Source of the DNA: Pseudorhizobium pelagicum
GTDB lineage: Bacteria > Pseudomonadota > Alphaproteobacteria > Rhizobiales > Rhizobiaceae
Length of the DNA: 64,000 nt
Assembly (NCBI GenBank): GCA_000722615.1
Contig: JOKI01000019.1
Location: 1 to 64,000, forward strand
Reading direction: 5' to 3'
The notes below the pieces were generated by a model. The model made no database searches and had not been told where the DNA came from. It worked only from the letters and a program-made list of their open reading frames with translations. Positions 47,722 through 57,681 of the stretch are shown here, piece after piece (position 1 is the first letter of the stretch; each line of letters begins with the position of its first letter). The translations under genes and the position numbers were made by a program.

Positions 47722-48714
47722 CTAGAGAAGGCCTTCAAGGGCCGCCGCACCCCGGAGCGACTGCATCGGACGCGGACCGATCTGCTGGATGACGATGGCC
47801 GCGGCCAGGCACCCAAGCTTGCCGCAATCTTCCAGCGAGCGCCCCTGGGTGTAGCCATAGAGGAACCCGCCCGCGAAGAGATCACCGGCTCCTGTGGTGT
47901 CGACCACTTCAGCAACCTCGAAGGCGTCTATCTTGATGCGTTCTTCGCCGCGCACGATAATCGCCCCCTCTTCGCTGAGGGTCACCGCGGCGAGCTTGCA
48001 GTCAGCGGCGATCTTCGACAATGCCAGTTCGAAATCCTCGGTCTCGTAGAGCGACAGCGCTTCCTGCTTGTTGGCGAACACGATATCGACCGTGCCTGAG
48101 CGCATGAGGTCGAGGAACTCGGCGCGGTATCGTCCGACGCAGAAGGGATCCGACAGCGTCATGGACACCTCACGACCATTCTCGTGGGCAATGCGGGCAC
48201 ATTCCAGGATTGCTTCCTTGGCGCGCGGCGGATCCCAGAGATAGCCTTCGAAATAGGTGACCTTGGAATCGGCCACCACCTGCGGCTCCACATCCTGCGG
48301 CCCCAGTTCGACGCAGGCGCCGAGATAGGTGTTCATGGATCTCTCGCCGTCGGGCGTGACAAAGATCATCGAGCGGGCCGTGGGCGGCCTGGAGCCGTCC
48401 GGTTTGGTTTCGTAATGGACGCCCTGGGCGCGGATGTCATGCTGGAAGATCGTGCCCAGCTGGTCCTCGGCCACCTTGCCGAAATAAGCTGCCTTGCCGC
48501 CCAGCCCGGCAATGCCGGCGGCGGTGTTGCCCGCCGACCCGCCCGACGCTTCGACAGCGGGACCCATCTTCGAATACAGCAGTTCGGCGCGCTCGGCATC
48601 GATCAGGTTCATCGCGCCCTTGATGATGTCGTTTTCACTGAGAAAACTGTCATCGCAACGCGCGATGATGTCGACGATGGCATTGCCGACTGCGAGAACG
48701 TCGAATTTGGACAT
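47722..48714 (-). CDS. PfkB-family sugar/nucleoside kinase (probable adenosine kinase)
   Basis: A 330-residue ribokinase-family enzyme. The N-terminus has DVLAVGNAIVDIIARCDD, the substrate motif GGSAGNTAAGIAGLG (GG box) lies near residue 56, and the C-terminal ATP/anion-hole motif DTTGAGDLFAGGFLYG includes the catalytic Asp. Rhizobial proteins of this pattern are usually annotated adenosine kinase; other nucleosides or sugars remain possible. It is convergent with the SH3 gene, seven bases away. Confidence 0.88.
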   Translation of the reverse strand: MSKFDVLAVGNAIVDIIARCDDSFLSENDIIKGAMNLIDAERAELLYSKMGPAVEASGGSAGNTAAGIAGLGGKAAYFGKVAEDQLGTIFQHDIRAQGVHYETKPDGSRPPTARSMIFVTPDGERSMNTYLGACVELGPQDVEPQVVADSKVTYFEGYLWDPPRAKEAILECARIAHENGREVSMTLSDPFCVGRYRAEFLDLMRSGTVDIVFANKQEALSLYETEDFELALSKIAADCKLAAVTLSEEGAIIVRGEERIKIDAFEVAEVVDTTGAGDLFAGGFLYGYTQGRSLEDCGKLGCLAAAIVIQQIGPRPMQSLRGAAALEGLL

Positions 48715-48897
48715 CCAGCCAAGCCCTTCCTGATTTGCTTCTTACCGATCTTGGCTCCTTCTCGCACAAGCGAAGCAAAAACCCTAGAGGCAGGCTTCAG
48801 GAAGTGAGCGATACGAACACTCTCCCCGCTGCGCATTTGTGACGTTCGTCGAGATGGTTTAAAGGCGAAGGCCCCTTCCCTTGAAAGCCTCCCCACC

Positions 48898-49842
48898 GTG
48901 TCCTCCACTCTCGTCAATGTCGCCCCTGTCTTCCTGCTCATCCTGATCGGCTGGCTTGTCGCCCGCTTGGGCGTCCTCAACGAGGCGACGGGAGATGCGC
49001 TGGGCGAATTCGTCTTCAAGATCGCCGTGCCGATGCTGATCTTCCACACGCTGGCGAATGCGCATTTCCAGGGCGCTTCACCCTTCCGGCTGTGGGGTGC
49101 CTATTTCGCCGGCGTCGCCGTCACCTGGACGGCAGGGCATCTCGTCGCCAGGCATGTATTTGGGCGCGACGCCAAGATCGGCGTCATATCCGGGATGTCG
49201 GCAGCGTTTGCCAATAACGTCTTCATCGGCCTTCCGCTGGTCGGACGCTCTGTCGGCGAGGACGGACTGGTGGCACTGTCCATCCTGCTCGCCATCCACC
49301 TGCCGCTGATGATGATCGTCGGGACGATCCTGATGGAACGCGCCGCCGTGGTGGTCGGCGGGGGCGAAAGGCGCGGCCTGCGGGCCATCCTGATGCAGGT
49401 GGGCTCAAACCTCGTCCGCAACCCGCTGGTGATCGCACTGGCGGCGGGCCTTGCGTTCAATCTCTCCGGACTGACGCTGACACCGGTCCTCAGCACGGTG
49501 GTGACGCAGTTGTCGAGCGCTGCCGGACCGGCCGCGCTGATCTCTATCGGCATGGCACTGACAAAATACCCGGTGCGCGGCAATATCGGGCTGACCAGCG
49601 CCATCGCCGCGCTGAAACTGTTGCTGCTGCCGGCTGCGGTCTACGCCATGAGCCGGCTGCTGGGCTTGAGCCCGGAATGGACGGCGGCGATGGTCCTGAC
49701 CTCGTCGGTGCCGACGGGGATCAATGCCTGGCTCATCGCCCACCGCTTCCGGTCCGGACAAAACATTGCCGCCTCAACGATCAGCGTGACGACGGCCTTC
49801 GGGATCATTTCCGTCAGCTTCTGGGCCTGGTTCCTGGGCTGA
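48898..49842 (+). CDS. AEC-family membrane transporter (auxin efflux carrier type)
   Basis: A 314-residue protein with about ten hydrophobic segments, starting with SSTLVNVAPVFLLILIGWLV. The family motif SAAFANNVFIGLPLVG lies near residue 100 and VLTSSVPTGINAWLIA near 270. AEC proteins export or import organic acids such as malonate and malate; the substrate here is unknown. The start is a GTG at 48898 with a weak upstream site. Confidence 0.86.
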   Translation: MSSTLVNVAPVFLLILIGWLVARLGVLNEATGDALGEFVFKIAVPMLIFHTLANAHFQGASPFRLWGAYFAGVAVTWTAGHLVARHVFGRDAKIGVISGMSAAFANNVFIGLPLVGRSVGEDGLVALSILLAIHLPLMMIVGTILMERAAVVVGGGERRGLRAILMQVGSNLVRNPLVIALAAGLAFNLSGLTLTPVLSTVVTQLSSAAGPAALISIGMALTKYPVRGNIGLTSAIAALKLLLLPAAVYAMSRLLGLSPEWTAAMVLTSSVPTGINAWLIAHRFRSGQNIAASTISVTTAFGIISVSFWAWFLG

Positions 49843-49884
49843 GGCAGGCTGCCCCGCTCTACCGCCTTCGCCGTAGCCAGACAC

Positions 49885-49917
49885 AAAAAAAGCCCGGCCG
49901 ATGGCCGGGCTTTTTTT
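49885..49917. terminator. bidirectional terminator between the AEC transporter and cytochrome c genes
   Basis: Seven A, the stem GCCCGGCC, loop GAT, the stem GGCCGGGC and seven T. The perfect stem with A- and T-tracts on both sides suits termination of both converging genes. Confidence 0.93.
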
Positions 49918-49934
49918 CAATGGATTTGGAAATC

Positions 49935-50753
49935 CTAGTTGTTTGGAGCCGGCTGCTGGCCAGTGGTCGTGCCGGGCTGCGTGATCGGCGGGGCCTGATC
50001 GGCAGTGGGCTCGGCCTCCTGAACGGCAGGCGCCGGAGCTTCCCCGCTTGGGCCGGGAGCCTGCGCGGCCGGCTGTATGTCGCTGGCGGCAGGAGCGGCG
50101 CCTTCGGCAGCGGGTGCAGCACCCTCGGCGGCCGGTGCCTCGGCGGCAGGAGCAGCGCCCTCAGCGGCAGGTGCGGCTTCTGCTGCGGGTGCGGCTTCTG
50201 CAGCGACCGGTTCCGGCAGGGGAGCCGGGCTATCCGCCAGCGAACGGAGGTAAGCGACCACGTTGGCGCGCTCATCATCCTTCTTCAGGCCGGCGAAGCC
50301 CATGGCCGTGCCGGGAATGTGCTGCTTCGGAGCTTCCAGGAAGTAGCTCAGGTGGTCATAGTCCCAGACCACAGAGCCGCCTTCGGAGAAGTCCTGCATG
50401 GCGGCGGAGTAGCTGAAGCCTTCATGCGAGGCGATTGGACGATTGACGATACCCCACAGGTTCGGACCGACCTTGTTTGCGCCGCCCTGCTCGGCGGTGT
50501 GACAGCTTGCGCATTTGCGAAACGAGGACTCGCCGGCTGCCGCATCGGCGCTGGCCAGGAGCGTGGCGATCGGAACTGCAGCCACTTCTTCAGCGGCGCC
50601 AGCTTCGCCTCCGGTTTCCGCAGCAACAATGGCAAAGCCTTCCTGTTCGGGCGCTTCCGAGTGCCAGATGCCGTCAGAAGCTATCGAAACCGTCATCATT
50701 ACGAAAACGGTGGCAAGAAATGCTCCTACCGCCATGTTCACGTATGAGTTCAT
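49935..50753 (-). CDS. membrane-anchored c-type cytochrome with Ala/Pro-rich tail
   Basis: A 272-residue protein related to rhizobial CycM/cytochrome c2. An uncleaved signal anchor is at residues 5-25. The haem motif CASCH lies near residue 80 and the distal Met in [12 protein letters not shown] near 149. A C-terminal tail of about 90 residues consists of degenerate repeats of the [13 protein letters not shown] type with Pro, Glu and Gln. The ATG at 50753 follows GAGGGAG; a TATAAT box lies at 50844-50849 on this strand. It probably carries electrons to a cytochrome c oxidase. Confidence 0.88.
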   Translation of the reverse strand: MNSYVNMAVGAFLATVFVMMTVSIASDGIWHSEAPEQEGFAIVAAETGGEAGAAEEVAAVPIATLLASADAAAGESSFRKCASCHTAEQGGANKVGPNLWGIVNRPIASHEGFSYSAAMQDFSEGGSVVWDYDHLSYFLEAPKQHIPGTAMGFAGLKKDDERANVVAYLRSLADSPAPLPEPVAAEAAPAAEAAPAAEGAAPAAEAPAAEGAAPAAEGAAPAASDIQPAAQAPGPSGEAPAPAVQEAEPTADQAPPITQPGTTTGQQPAPNN

Positions 50754-50902
50754 TTGCAAACGCTCCCTCGCAACCGCCAGGTACAGGCGGGCCATCTTGA
50801 AATCGCGCGGAACCTATGTCTTTTGCATTGCCGTTGCAACACGATTATAGGCTGGCGCATGAGACTTTTTGACACTGTTCGACGCGCTTTTGAAGGCTCT
50901 TC

Positions 50903-51658
50903 ATGACCGAACTTGCCCCTGAACGAACCCTGGTGCTGATTCCGGCGCGCATGGCTTCCACAAGACTTCCCGGCAAGCCTCTTGCCGATATCGCCGGGCT
51001 GCCGATGATCGTCCAGGTCGCCAGGCGGGCACAGGAGGCCAGGGTCGGTCGAATCATCGTCGCCGTGGACCATCAGGAGACCTTCGACGTCGTGGCGGCG
51101 GCAGGTTTCGAGGTGGTGATGACGCGGCAGGATCACCAGTCGGGCTCGGACCGCATCTTCGAGGCGGTGCAGAAGGCCGACCCGGAGGGTCGGATCGACG
51201 TTGTCATCAACGTCCAGGGCGACCTGCCGACGATCGATCCCGAGTCCGTGCGTGCGGCTCTGCGCCCACTCGACGATCCAAAGGTGGATATCGCCACGCT
51301 TGCGGTCGAAATCAGCGACGAGCATGAGAAGACCAATCCGAATGTCGTGAAGGTGGTCGGCTCGCCGGTTTCCGCCACCCGATTGCGCGCGCTCTATTTC
51401 ACCCGGGCGACTGCACCCCATGGTCCCGGCCCCCTCTACCATCACATCGGGCTCTATGCCTACCGCCGCACGGCGCTGGAGCGGTTCGTCTCGCTTGGCC
51501 CCTCGCCGCTCGAAAAGCGGGAATCGCTGGAGCAGTTGCGGGCGCTCGAGGCCGGCATGCGCATCGATGTCGAGATCGTTGACTCGGTTCCGCTCGGTGT
51601 CGATACTCCGGCCGATCTTGAAAAGGCCCGCGCGATCCTCGCCAGCCGATCCTCCTGA
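50903..51658 (+). CDS. kdsB: 3-deoxy-manno-octulosonate cytidylyltransferase
   Basis: A 251-residue enzyme that activates KDO with CTP for lipopolysaccharide core synthesis. The nucleotide loop [19 protein letters not shown] lies at about residues 13-31. The substrate motif [11 protein letters not shown] and [12 protein letters not shown] follow, and [12 protein letters not shown] lies near 195. Length is normal. It stands ten bases before pheA on the same strand; linkage of these two genes is common in Rhizobiales. Confidence 0.95.
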   Translation: MTELAPERTLVLIPARMASTRLPGKPLADIAGLPMIVQVARRAQEARVGRIIVAVDHQETFDVVAAAGFEVVMTRQDHQSGSDRIFEAVQKADPEGRIDVVINVQGDLPTIDPESVRAALRPLDDPKVDIATLAVEISDEHEKTNPNVVKVVGSPVSATRLRALYFTRATAPHGPGPLYHHIGLYAYRRTALERFVSLGPSPLEKRESLEQLRALEAGMRIDVEIVDSVPLGVDTPADLEKARAILASRSS

Positions 51659-51668
51659 GGCGCTCCCC

Positions 51669-52532
51669 ATGATCCAGACCACCAACAAGATCGCCTTCCA
51701 GGGCGACTTCGGCGCCAATTCCGACATGGCCTGCCGGGACATGTTTCCCACCATGGAGCCGCTGCCCTGCCCGACCTTCGAGGATGCCTTCACGGCGCTC
51801 GAAAACGGCGAGGCGGATCTGGCGATGATCCCGATCGAGAACACGATTGCCGGGCGCGTGGCCGACATCCACTACCTGCTGCCGGATTCGCGGCTGCACA
51901 TCATCGGCGAGTATTTCATGCCGATCCGCTTCCAGCTGATGGTGTTGCCGGGCGTGACGCGCGACGACGTTCGCACCGTCCACAGCCACATCCATGCGCT
52001 GGGCCAATGCCGCAAGATCATCCGCTCGAACGGCTGGAAGGCGGTGGTGGCGGGCGACACCGCCGGTGCGGCCAAGCTGGTTGCCGAAACCGGTGACCGC
52101 TCGATGGCAGCCCTTGCGCCGCGCCTTGCGGCCGACCTCTACGGTCTGGAGATTTTGGCGGAGAATGTCGAGGATACCGAAAACAACGTGACGCGGTTTG
52201 TCGTGCTGTCACGAAACGAGAATTGGGCCGCGCGGGAGGACGACCAGGAGGTGATCGTCACCACCTTCGTCTTCAACGTCCGCAACATTCCGGCAGCGCT
52301 CTACAAGGCCATGGGCGGGTTTGCCACCAACGGCGTCAACATGACCAAGCTCGAGAGCTACCAGCTCGGCGGCAAGTTCGTGGCGACGCAGTTCTATGCG
52401 GACATCGAAGGCCACCCGGACGACGCGGCGGTGCGCCGGGCGCTCGAGGAGCTGCGCTTCTTCTCTGAAAAGGTCCGCATCCTTGGCGTCTACAAGGGCC
52501 ACCCCATGCGCGGTGCGCTGCAGAAGCCCTGA
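51669..52532 (+). CDS. pheA: prephenate dehydratase
   Basis: A 287-residue monofunctional enzyme that converts prephenate to phenylpyruvate in phenylalanine synthesis. The catalytic domain (about 7-185) has IAFQGDFGANSDMA at its start, MIPIENTIAGRV in the middle and NNVTRFVVL (the TRF motif) near 180. The C-terminal ACT domain (about 200-280), with TKLESYQLGGKF, is the phenylalanine feedback site. There is no chorismate mutase fusion. The ATG at 51669 follows GAGG. Confidence 0.95.
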   Translation: MIQTTNKIAFQGDFGANSDMACRDMFPTMEPLPCPTFEDAFTALENGEADLAMIPIENTIAGRVADIHYLLPDSRLHIIGEYFMPIRFQLMVLPGVTRDDVRTVHSHIHALGQCRKIIRSNGWKAVVAGDTAGAAKLVAETGDRSMAALAPRLAADLYGLEILAENVEDTENNVTRFVVLSRNENWAAREDDQEVIVTTFVFNVRNIPAALYKAMGGFATNGVNMTKLESYQLGGKFVATQFYADIEGHPDDAAVRRALEELRFFSEKVRILGVYKGHPMRGALQKP

Positions 52533-52550
52533 ATGATGACACCGACTGGC

Positions 52551-53513
52551 CTAGCGCGGCCAGTCGATCCAGTCGCGGATCAGGCGGTGCGCAATGGCGC
52601 CGGCCGGCGGAGCGAAGGTGCTGCCGTCACCCGGCTGGGCGTCCAGGATACGCGCCACCTCCTCGCGGGAGAACCAGCGGCAGTCGGCGATTTCCTGCTC
52701 GTCGATCTTGATCTCGGTCGACGCGGCCTCGGCAAAGCAGCCGATCATCAGCGAATGCGGCATCGGCCAGGGCTGCGAGGCGTGATAGCGGACCCGCCCG
52801 GTGCGGATGCCGGCCTCCTCGAAGGTTTCCCGACGCACCGCATGCTCGATCGTCTCGCCTGGTTCGACGAAGCCCGCCAGACAGGAATACATGCCCTCCT
52901 GGAAATGATGGCTGCGCCCGAGAAGGCATCGGTCCCGCTCCTCGTCGACCGTCAGCATGATGACGACCGGATCGGTGCGGGGGAAGGTCATGTTCTGGCA
53001 GGCGGTGCAGACGCGACGATAGCCGCCGATCCGGCCTTCCGTTTTCCCGCCGCACTTGCCGCAGAACCGGTTGCCGGCGTTCCAGTTGATGAGCGCCGCG
53101 CCCTGCGCCGCCTCACCAAGAAGCTCCTCGTCCAGCAGGCCGTCGCGAAAGAGCGCGCGTGCCTCGGTCGGCTTGAAGTGCGTCGCGAGCTCTTCGGCGG
53201 GAATGCCGACCGGCACCGCGATGCGGGGCTCGCCGTTCTCCCGGTAGCCGAGAAGGACGGCATTTTCGAAATCCGGCTGCAGTTCCGGCAGTTCGTATGC
53301 GGCAAACAGGGGGTCGAGGATCAGTCCGTCGTGCTTCAGGATCAGCCGGCTGCCGGTGAAGGCCAGGATATGCGTGCCCTCCACCTTCAGGGCCGCCTCG
53401 AGGCAGCCCTCGTCGCGATATTCCGACTGCCTGTCGAGCGTATTGCCCGCAAAGGCCGTGAGTCGGCTTGGTTCCGGGTGGGGGGTGTCGGTGTCAAAAA
53501 GGGATGCAGTCAT
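52551..53513 (-). CDS. nudC: NADH pyrophosphatase / NAD-decapping Nudix hydrolase
   Basis: A 320-residue Nudix enzyme that splits NAD(H) and removes NAD caps from RNA. A zinc ribbon near the middle has FCGKCGG and VCTACQN (four cysteines). The Nudix box GFVEPGETIEHAVRRETFEEAG-type motif (G, E, R, E, EE conserved) follows, and the quintet SQPWPMPHSLMIG is the NudC signature. The ATG at 53513 lies next to the stop of the HIT gene (53515), so both belong to one operon. Confidence 0.94.
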   Translation of the reverse strand: MTASLFDTDTPHPEPSRLTAFAGNTLDRQSEYRDEGCLEAALKVEGTHILAFTGSRLILKHDGLILDPLFAAYELPELQPDFENAVLLGYRENGEPRIAVPVGIPAEELATHFKPTEARALFRDGLLDEELLGEAAQGAALINWNAGNRFCGKCGGKTEGRIGGYRRVCTACQNMTFPRTDPVVIMLTVDEERDRCLLGRSHHFQEGMYSCLAGFVEPGETIEHAVRRETFEEAGIRTGRVRYHASQPWPMPHSLMIGCFAEAASTEIKIDEQEIADCRWFSREEVARILDAQPGDGSTFAPPAGAIAHRLIRDWIDWPR

Positions 53514-53514
53514 G

Positions 53515-53922
53515 TCAGAGGGCTTCAACCAGTTTCTTGAGGAGGTCCTGCTTCTTGGCGTCGTCCGGATAGGGCTCGGCGCTGCCGTAGCCCCAGATGG
53601 GACCCGGCCAGTTCGGATCGCCTTCCTGTCGCGCAATGATATGCACATGCAGCTGCCCGACAATATTGCCAAGCGCGCCGACGTTGATCTTGCGGGCACC
53701 GGTTACTTTCTTCAGAGCGGCAGCCACGGAATTGGTCTCGAAGGTCAGCAACGTTTGATCGAGCGGCGTGAGCTCGTAGATCTCGCTGATGCCTTTCCGC
53801 TGCGGCACCAGCATCAGCCACGGCCAGCGGCTGTCCTTCAACAGGCGCAACTGGCAGAGCCCCAGGACCGTCACCCGCTCCGAATCCCGCTCAAGCCTCT
53901 CGTCCAGCGCAAAATCCCTCAA
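53515..53922 (-). CDS. HIT-family nucleotide hydrolase/transferase
   Basis: A 135-residue histidine-triad protein. The triad region appears as GQLHVHIIARQ near residue 92, which is HxHxxx with the last position differing from the canonical HxHxHxx, common among proteobacterial HIT proteins of this type. WPWLMLVPQRKGISEIYEL is the N-terminal family segment. It precedes nudC with a one-base gap; both act on nucleotides. Physiological substrate unknown. Confidence 0.87.
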   Translation of the reverse strand: MRDFALDERLERDSERVTVLGLCQLRLLKDSRWPWLMLVPQRKGISEIYELTPLDQTLLTFETNSVAAALKKVTGARKINVGALGNIVGQLHVHIIARQEGDPNWPGPIWGYGSAEPYPDDAKKQDLLKKLVEAL

Positions 53923-53999
53923 CGTCCATTCTCCTCTCTGTGAAGCCTAACAGTTTTTTACAGGCTTCGCTTGCATTTGCGAGCGTAATTGCCGATATG

Positions 54000-54106
54000 T
54001 GCGGCGGGAGGTTGGTGGTGGACGAGCCACTCGCCAACCGGGTCAGGTCCGGAAGGAAGCAGCCCTAACGAGCCCGGCACGGGTCACCGTGCCAGCCTCC
54101 CACCTT
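54000..54106 (+). ncRNA. ffs: signal recognition particle RNA, small bacterial type
   Basis: The SRP core GGTCAGGTCCGGAAGGAAGC near 54043-54062, with the following AGCCCTAA, is the Ffh-binding tetraloop hairpin and its internal loops. The outer ends GGGAGG (54006-54011) and CCTCCC (54096-54101) pair, closing a hairpin of about 100 nt. The placement just before dnaX is usual in Rhizobiales. The exact ends are estimated from pairing. Confidence 0.95.
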
Positions 54107-54173
54107 CTACCATCTTGGTCAGCTTCCGGTCCGGTCAAGAGGCTGGAACGGCCCGCGCAGGCTGGCAGGACTC

Positions 54174-56051
54174 ATGAACGATACCGGCCCCACCTCGACG
54201 GCATTTCCACCCCCAGGCAGCGGCTATCGCGTGCTGGCGCGGAAGTACCGCCCCAAGGACTTCTCCGACCTGATGGTCGGCCAGGAGCCGATGGTGCGCA
54301 CGCTCACCAACGCCTTCGAGACCGGCCGTATCGCGCAGGCCTACATGCTGACCGGCGTTCGCGGTGTCGGCAAGACAACCACCGCCCGCATTCTTGCCCG
54401 CGCGCTCAATTACAAGACCGACGACATCGACCGGCCGACGATCGACCTGCGCATCCCTGGCGAACACTGCCAGGCGATCATGGACGGTCGCCATGTCGAC
54501 GTCATCGAGATGGACGCCGCCTCGCATACCGGCATCGACGACATCCGCGAGATCATCGAGCAGGTGCGCTACCGTCCGGTTTCGGCGCGCTACAAGGTCT
54601 ATATCATCGACGAAGTGCACATGCTCTCGACGCAGGCCTTCAATGGCCTCTTGAAGACGCTTGAAGAGCCGCCGGAGCACGTGAAGTTCATCTTCGCGAC
54701 CACCGAGATCCGCAAGGTGCCGATCACCGTCCTGTCGCGCTGCCAGCGATTCGACCTGCGCCGGATCAGTGCCGCCGACCTCGTCCACCTGTTTTCCACC
54801 ATCGCCGAGATGGAGGGCATTTCCGCCGAGCCCGAGGCACTGTCGATGATCGCCCGTGCTGCGGAAGGGTCTGCGCGCGACGGCCTGTCGCTGCTCGATC
54901 AGGCAATCGCCCACGGCGGCGGCCGTGTCGAGGCGGAGACCGTGCGCGGCATGCTCGGACTTGCAGACCGGGCGCGCATCGTCGACCTCTTCGAACATAT
55001 CGTCCGGGGCGATGTCGCTGCGGTGCTCTCCGAGTTCGCGATCCAGTACCAGGCGGGCGCCAATCCCGTGGTGGTGCTGAGCGATCTGGCCGACTTCACG
55101 CACCTCGTGACCCGCTTCAAATATATTCCGGAAGCCGCGCAGGACCCCTCGCTGAGCGAAGTCGAGCGCGTGCGCGGCGAGGAATTCGCCAATGCGGTGG
55201 CGGTCAGCACGCTGTCGCGCATCTGGCAGATGCTGCTGAAGGGCATACCCGAAGCCGAAAATTCGTCTCGCCCCGCCGGCGCCACCGAAATGGTGCTGAT
55301 CCGGTTGAGCCATGCCGCCCATCTTCCGCCACCGGAGGATGCGGCCCGGCGGCTGAGCGACTTCAGCAGTGGCGAGGCCCGCGGATCGACGGCACCATCC
55401 TCCGGCAACGGCGGCACCCGGGCGCAGCTTGCCGCACCGCCTTCGCTGACGGCACAGCCCATGGCCATGCCTTCGGCGCAACGCGGCGGCAACGGCGGGC
55501 CGACGGCCATGCTGAAGGCTGTTCCGACCCCGGAAGCGCATGCCATGCCGGTTGGTCGCGCCGAGGCCCAGCCCGCCGACAAGCCGGCACCGAAGGTGCC
55601 CGTCAACTCGATCCAGGACATCGTCGACCTCTGCGCAAAGAACCGCGACGCAAAGCTGAAGGCGCTGGTGCGCAATTTCGTGCGCCTGGTGAAGATCGAT
55701 CCTGGCCGCCTCGAGATCCGGATGACGGACGGCGGTCCCGGCACATTGCCGGGCGAACTCGGCGTCAAGCTCAAGGAATGGACCGGCATCCACTGGATCG
55801 TCAGCCTCAGCAAGGAAGCGGGCGAACCGACGCTTGTCGAGGCAGATAACTCTGCTCGCGAGGCAAGGCTCACCGATGCCCGGGCCGATCCGGACGTCGC
55901 CGCCATCCTGGCGCAGTTCCCGGGCGCGCGCATCACCGACGTGCGCATCCGGGTGACCGAAGACGAGATCGACGAGGGTGACGTGGTTGCACCGGCTGCG
56001 GCCGAATCCGCCGAGGGGGACATCCTGCCCGGCGACGACATCGAACTGTAA
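54174..56051 (+). CDS. dnaX: DNA polymerase III subunits gamma and tau
   Basis: A 625-residue clamp-loader ATPase. The AAA+ domain (about 15-250) has [20 protein letters not shown], Walker [10 protein letters not shown] near 62 and [10 protein letters not shown] near 142. Domain III follows and then an Ala/Pro-rich linker (about 390-470) and a C-terminal polymerase-contact domain. The four-cysteine zinc module of E. coli DnaX is absent: only [20 protein letters not shown] with one cysteine is seen at its position. It is followed by ybaB. Confidence 0.95.
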   Translation: MNDTGPTSTAFPPPGSGYRVLARKYRPKDFSDLMVGQEPMVRTLTNAFETGRIAQAYMLTGVRGVGKTTTARILARALNYKTDDIDRPTIDLRIPGEHCQAIMDGRHVDVIEMDAASHTGIDDIREIIEQVRYRPVSARYKVYIIDEVHMLSTQAFNGLLKTLEEPPEHVKFIFATTEIRKVPITVLSRCQRFDLRRISAADLVHLFSTIAEMEGISAEPEALSMIARAAEGSARDGLSLLDQAIAHGGGRVEAETVRGMLGLADRARIVDLFEHIVRGDVAAVLSEFAIQYQAGANPVVVLSDLADFTHLVTRFKYIPEAAQDPSLSEVERVRGEEFANAVAVSTLSRIWQMLLKGIPEAENSSRPAGATEMVLIRLSHAAHLPPPEDAARRLSDFSSGEARGSTAPSSGNGGTRAQLAAPPSLTAQPMAMPSAQRGGNGGPTAMLKAVPTPEAHAMPVGRAEAQPADKPAPKVPVNSIQDIVDLCAKNRDAKLKALVRNFVRLVKIDPGRLEIRMTDGGPGTLPGELGVKLKEWTGIHWIVSLSKEAGEPTLVEADNSAREARLTDARADPDVAAILAQFPGARITDVRIRVTEDEIDEGDVVAPAAAESAEGDILPGDDIEL

Positions 56052-56065
56052 GAGAAGGAATACCG

Positions 56066-56389
56066 ATGCGCGACATCATGGGCATGATGGGCAAGGTCAA
56101 GGAAATGCAGGCCAAGATGGAGAAGGTGCAGGCAGACATCGCCGCACTCGAAGTCGAAGGCAAATCCGGCGGCGGCCTCGTTGCCGTACGCCTGAACGGC
56201 AAGGGCGAAATGCTCGGCCTCAAGATCGATCCGTCGCTCTTCAAGGAAGACGACGTCGAGATCCTCGAGGACCTCGTGGTCGCGGCCCATCAGGATGCCA
56301 AGGGCAAGGCGGAAACGGCCGCCGCCGAGATGACCAAGGATCTGACAGCCGGCCTGCCGATCCCGCCCGGCATGAAGCTGCCGTTCTAA
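56066..56389 (+). CDS. ybaB: YbaB/EbfC-family nucleoid-associated protein
   Basis: A 107-residue DNA-binding protein. It starts [21 protein letters not shown] (coiled coil) and has [21 protein letters not shown] and [15 protein letters not shown], the standard YbaB pattern. It sits 14 bases after dnaX, as in many bacteria where dnaX-ybaB-recR form one unit; here an MOSC gene on the other strand separates ybaB from recR. Confidence 0.95.
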   Translation: MRDIMGMMGKVKEMQAKMEKVQADIAALEVEGKSGGGLVAVRLNGKGEMLGLKIDPSLFKEDDVEILEDLVVAAHQDAKGKAETAAAEMTKDLTAGLPIPPGMKLPF

Positions 56390-56396
56390 GATCGCG

Positions 56397-57014
56397 TCAG
56401 GCGGCTTCCACCAGGGACCGCAGCCGGCTGGCGATCGGTGCAGCCAGGAAGCGGGCGCGCGCGTCGACCGGCATTTTCCGGCCGAACGTCGCCAGAATTT
56501 CCGGCATCAGCACCCGCTCACCGTCATAGGGCTCGTGGCGGACGGCTTCGCCCGCCGCGAGCATCCCGCCCTGCAGGACGCGGCAGTAGATGCCGGGACG
56601 GCCTGCGGCGGCATACCGCTTGACGAACATCGCATCGCCGATCTTTGCGGCGAAGGTGGCGCAGGGGATGCGGGCGGAACTGGCTTCCAGCACGACACCC
56701 TCAAAGCGGAAGCGGTCCCCCACCGAAACCTCGCGGTTGTCGAGCCCTTCGACAATAAGGTTCTCGCCGAACGAGCCGGGCGGCAGATCCCGCCCGAGCT
56801 CGGCGGCCCACCAGTCCAGCGTCAGTGAGCCCTCCAGCAGGATGGCCTGATCCGGTCCGCCGTGATGCTTGCGGTTGCAGACCGCATCGCCCACCAGCCC
56901 CTCGGCATCCACCACGATCGGCACATTGAGAGCCGTCTTGTTGATCCCGGTCTTGTAGCTCTTGCCAGCGAGCACCTCCGGGCGCCCGAGACAAATGGCG
57001 GTGAGTTTCATCAA
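56397..57014 (-). CDS. MOSC-domain protein
   Basis: A 205-residue protein with the MOSC fold (about 20-165), which is linked to molybdenum-cofactor sulphur chemistry. VGDAVCNRKHHGGPDQAILL near residue 46, FGENLIVEGLD near 83 and ASSARIPCATFAAKIG with the conserved cysteine near 120 are all family features (YiiM-like). Likely a stand-alone oxidoreductase of N-hydroxylated compounds; not proven. It interrupts the usual ybaB-recR pair. Confidence 0.86.
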   Translation of the reverse strand: MMKLTAICLGRPEVLAGKSYKTGINKTALNVPIVVDAEGLVGDAVCNRKHHGGPDQAILLEGSLTLDWWAAELGRDLPPGSFGENLIVEGLDNREVSVGDRFRFEGVVLEASSARIPCATFAAKIGDAMFVKRYAAAGRPGIYCRVLQGGMLAAGEAVRHEPYDGERVLMPEILATFGRKMPVDARARFLAAPIASRLRSLVEAA

Positions 57015-57066
57015 TGTGGCCCTTCCGGCGATTCCGTTCCGGCAAGATATCAGCTAAAAGCCCCGC

Positions 57067-57672
57067 ATGGCAAAACGCGTGACCGGCCCCGAAATCGAAA
57101 AACTCATCCAGCTGCTGGCGAAAGTGCCGGGCCTCGGGCCCCGCTCCGCCCGCCGCGCCGCCCTTCACCTGATCAAGAAGAAGGAGCAGCTGCTCGGCCC
57201 GCTCGGACTGGCGATGGGCGAGGCCTACGAGAAGGTCAAGGTCTGCTCCCGCTGCGGCAACGTCGATACGGTCGATCCCTGCACCGTCTGCACCGACACC
57301 CGGCGCGACCAGTCGATGATCATCGTCGTCGAGGACGTGTCCGACCTCTGGGCACTGGAACGGGCCGGAGCGATGAACGCCGCCTACCACGTTCTGGGCG
57401 GCACGCTTTCGCCGCTCGACGGCATCGGCCCGGACGACCTGAACATCCGGGGATTGATCGACCGCGTGCAGGAAGGCGGCATCCGCGAGATCATCATCGC
57501 CGTGAACGCCACCGTCGAGGGGCAGACCACAGCCCACTATATAACCGACCAGCTCGCCGGGCTGGAGATCAAGATCACGCGGCTTGCCCACGGCGTTCCG
57601 GTCGGTGGCGAACTCGACTATCTCGACGAGGGAACACTGACGGCTGCGCTGCGCGCCCGAACCGTGATCTGA
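57067..57672 (+). CDS. recR: recombination protein RecR
   Basis: A 201-residue RecFOR-pathway protein. An N-terminal HhH ([13 protein letters not shown]) is followed by the four-cysteine zinc module starting at C60 ([16 protein letters not shown]), then the Toprim domain with [16 protein letters not shown] and a C-terminal [19 protein letters not shown]. Complete and of normal length. It works with RecF (43.5 kb in the window) and RecO (not seen). Confidence 0.97.
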   Translation: MAKRVTGPEIEKLIQLLAKVPGLGPRSARRAALHLIKKKEQLLGPLGLAMGEAYEKVKVCSRCGNVDTVDPCTVCTDTRRDQSMIIVVEDVSDLWALERAGAMNAAYHVLGGTLSPLDGIGPDDLNIRGLIDRVQEGGIREIIIAVNATVEGQTTAHYITDQLAGLEIKITRLAHGVPVGGELDYLDEGTLTAALRARTVI

Positions 57673-57681
57673 GGAGAAACC

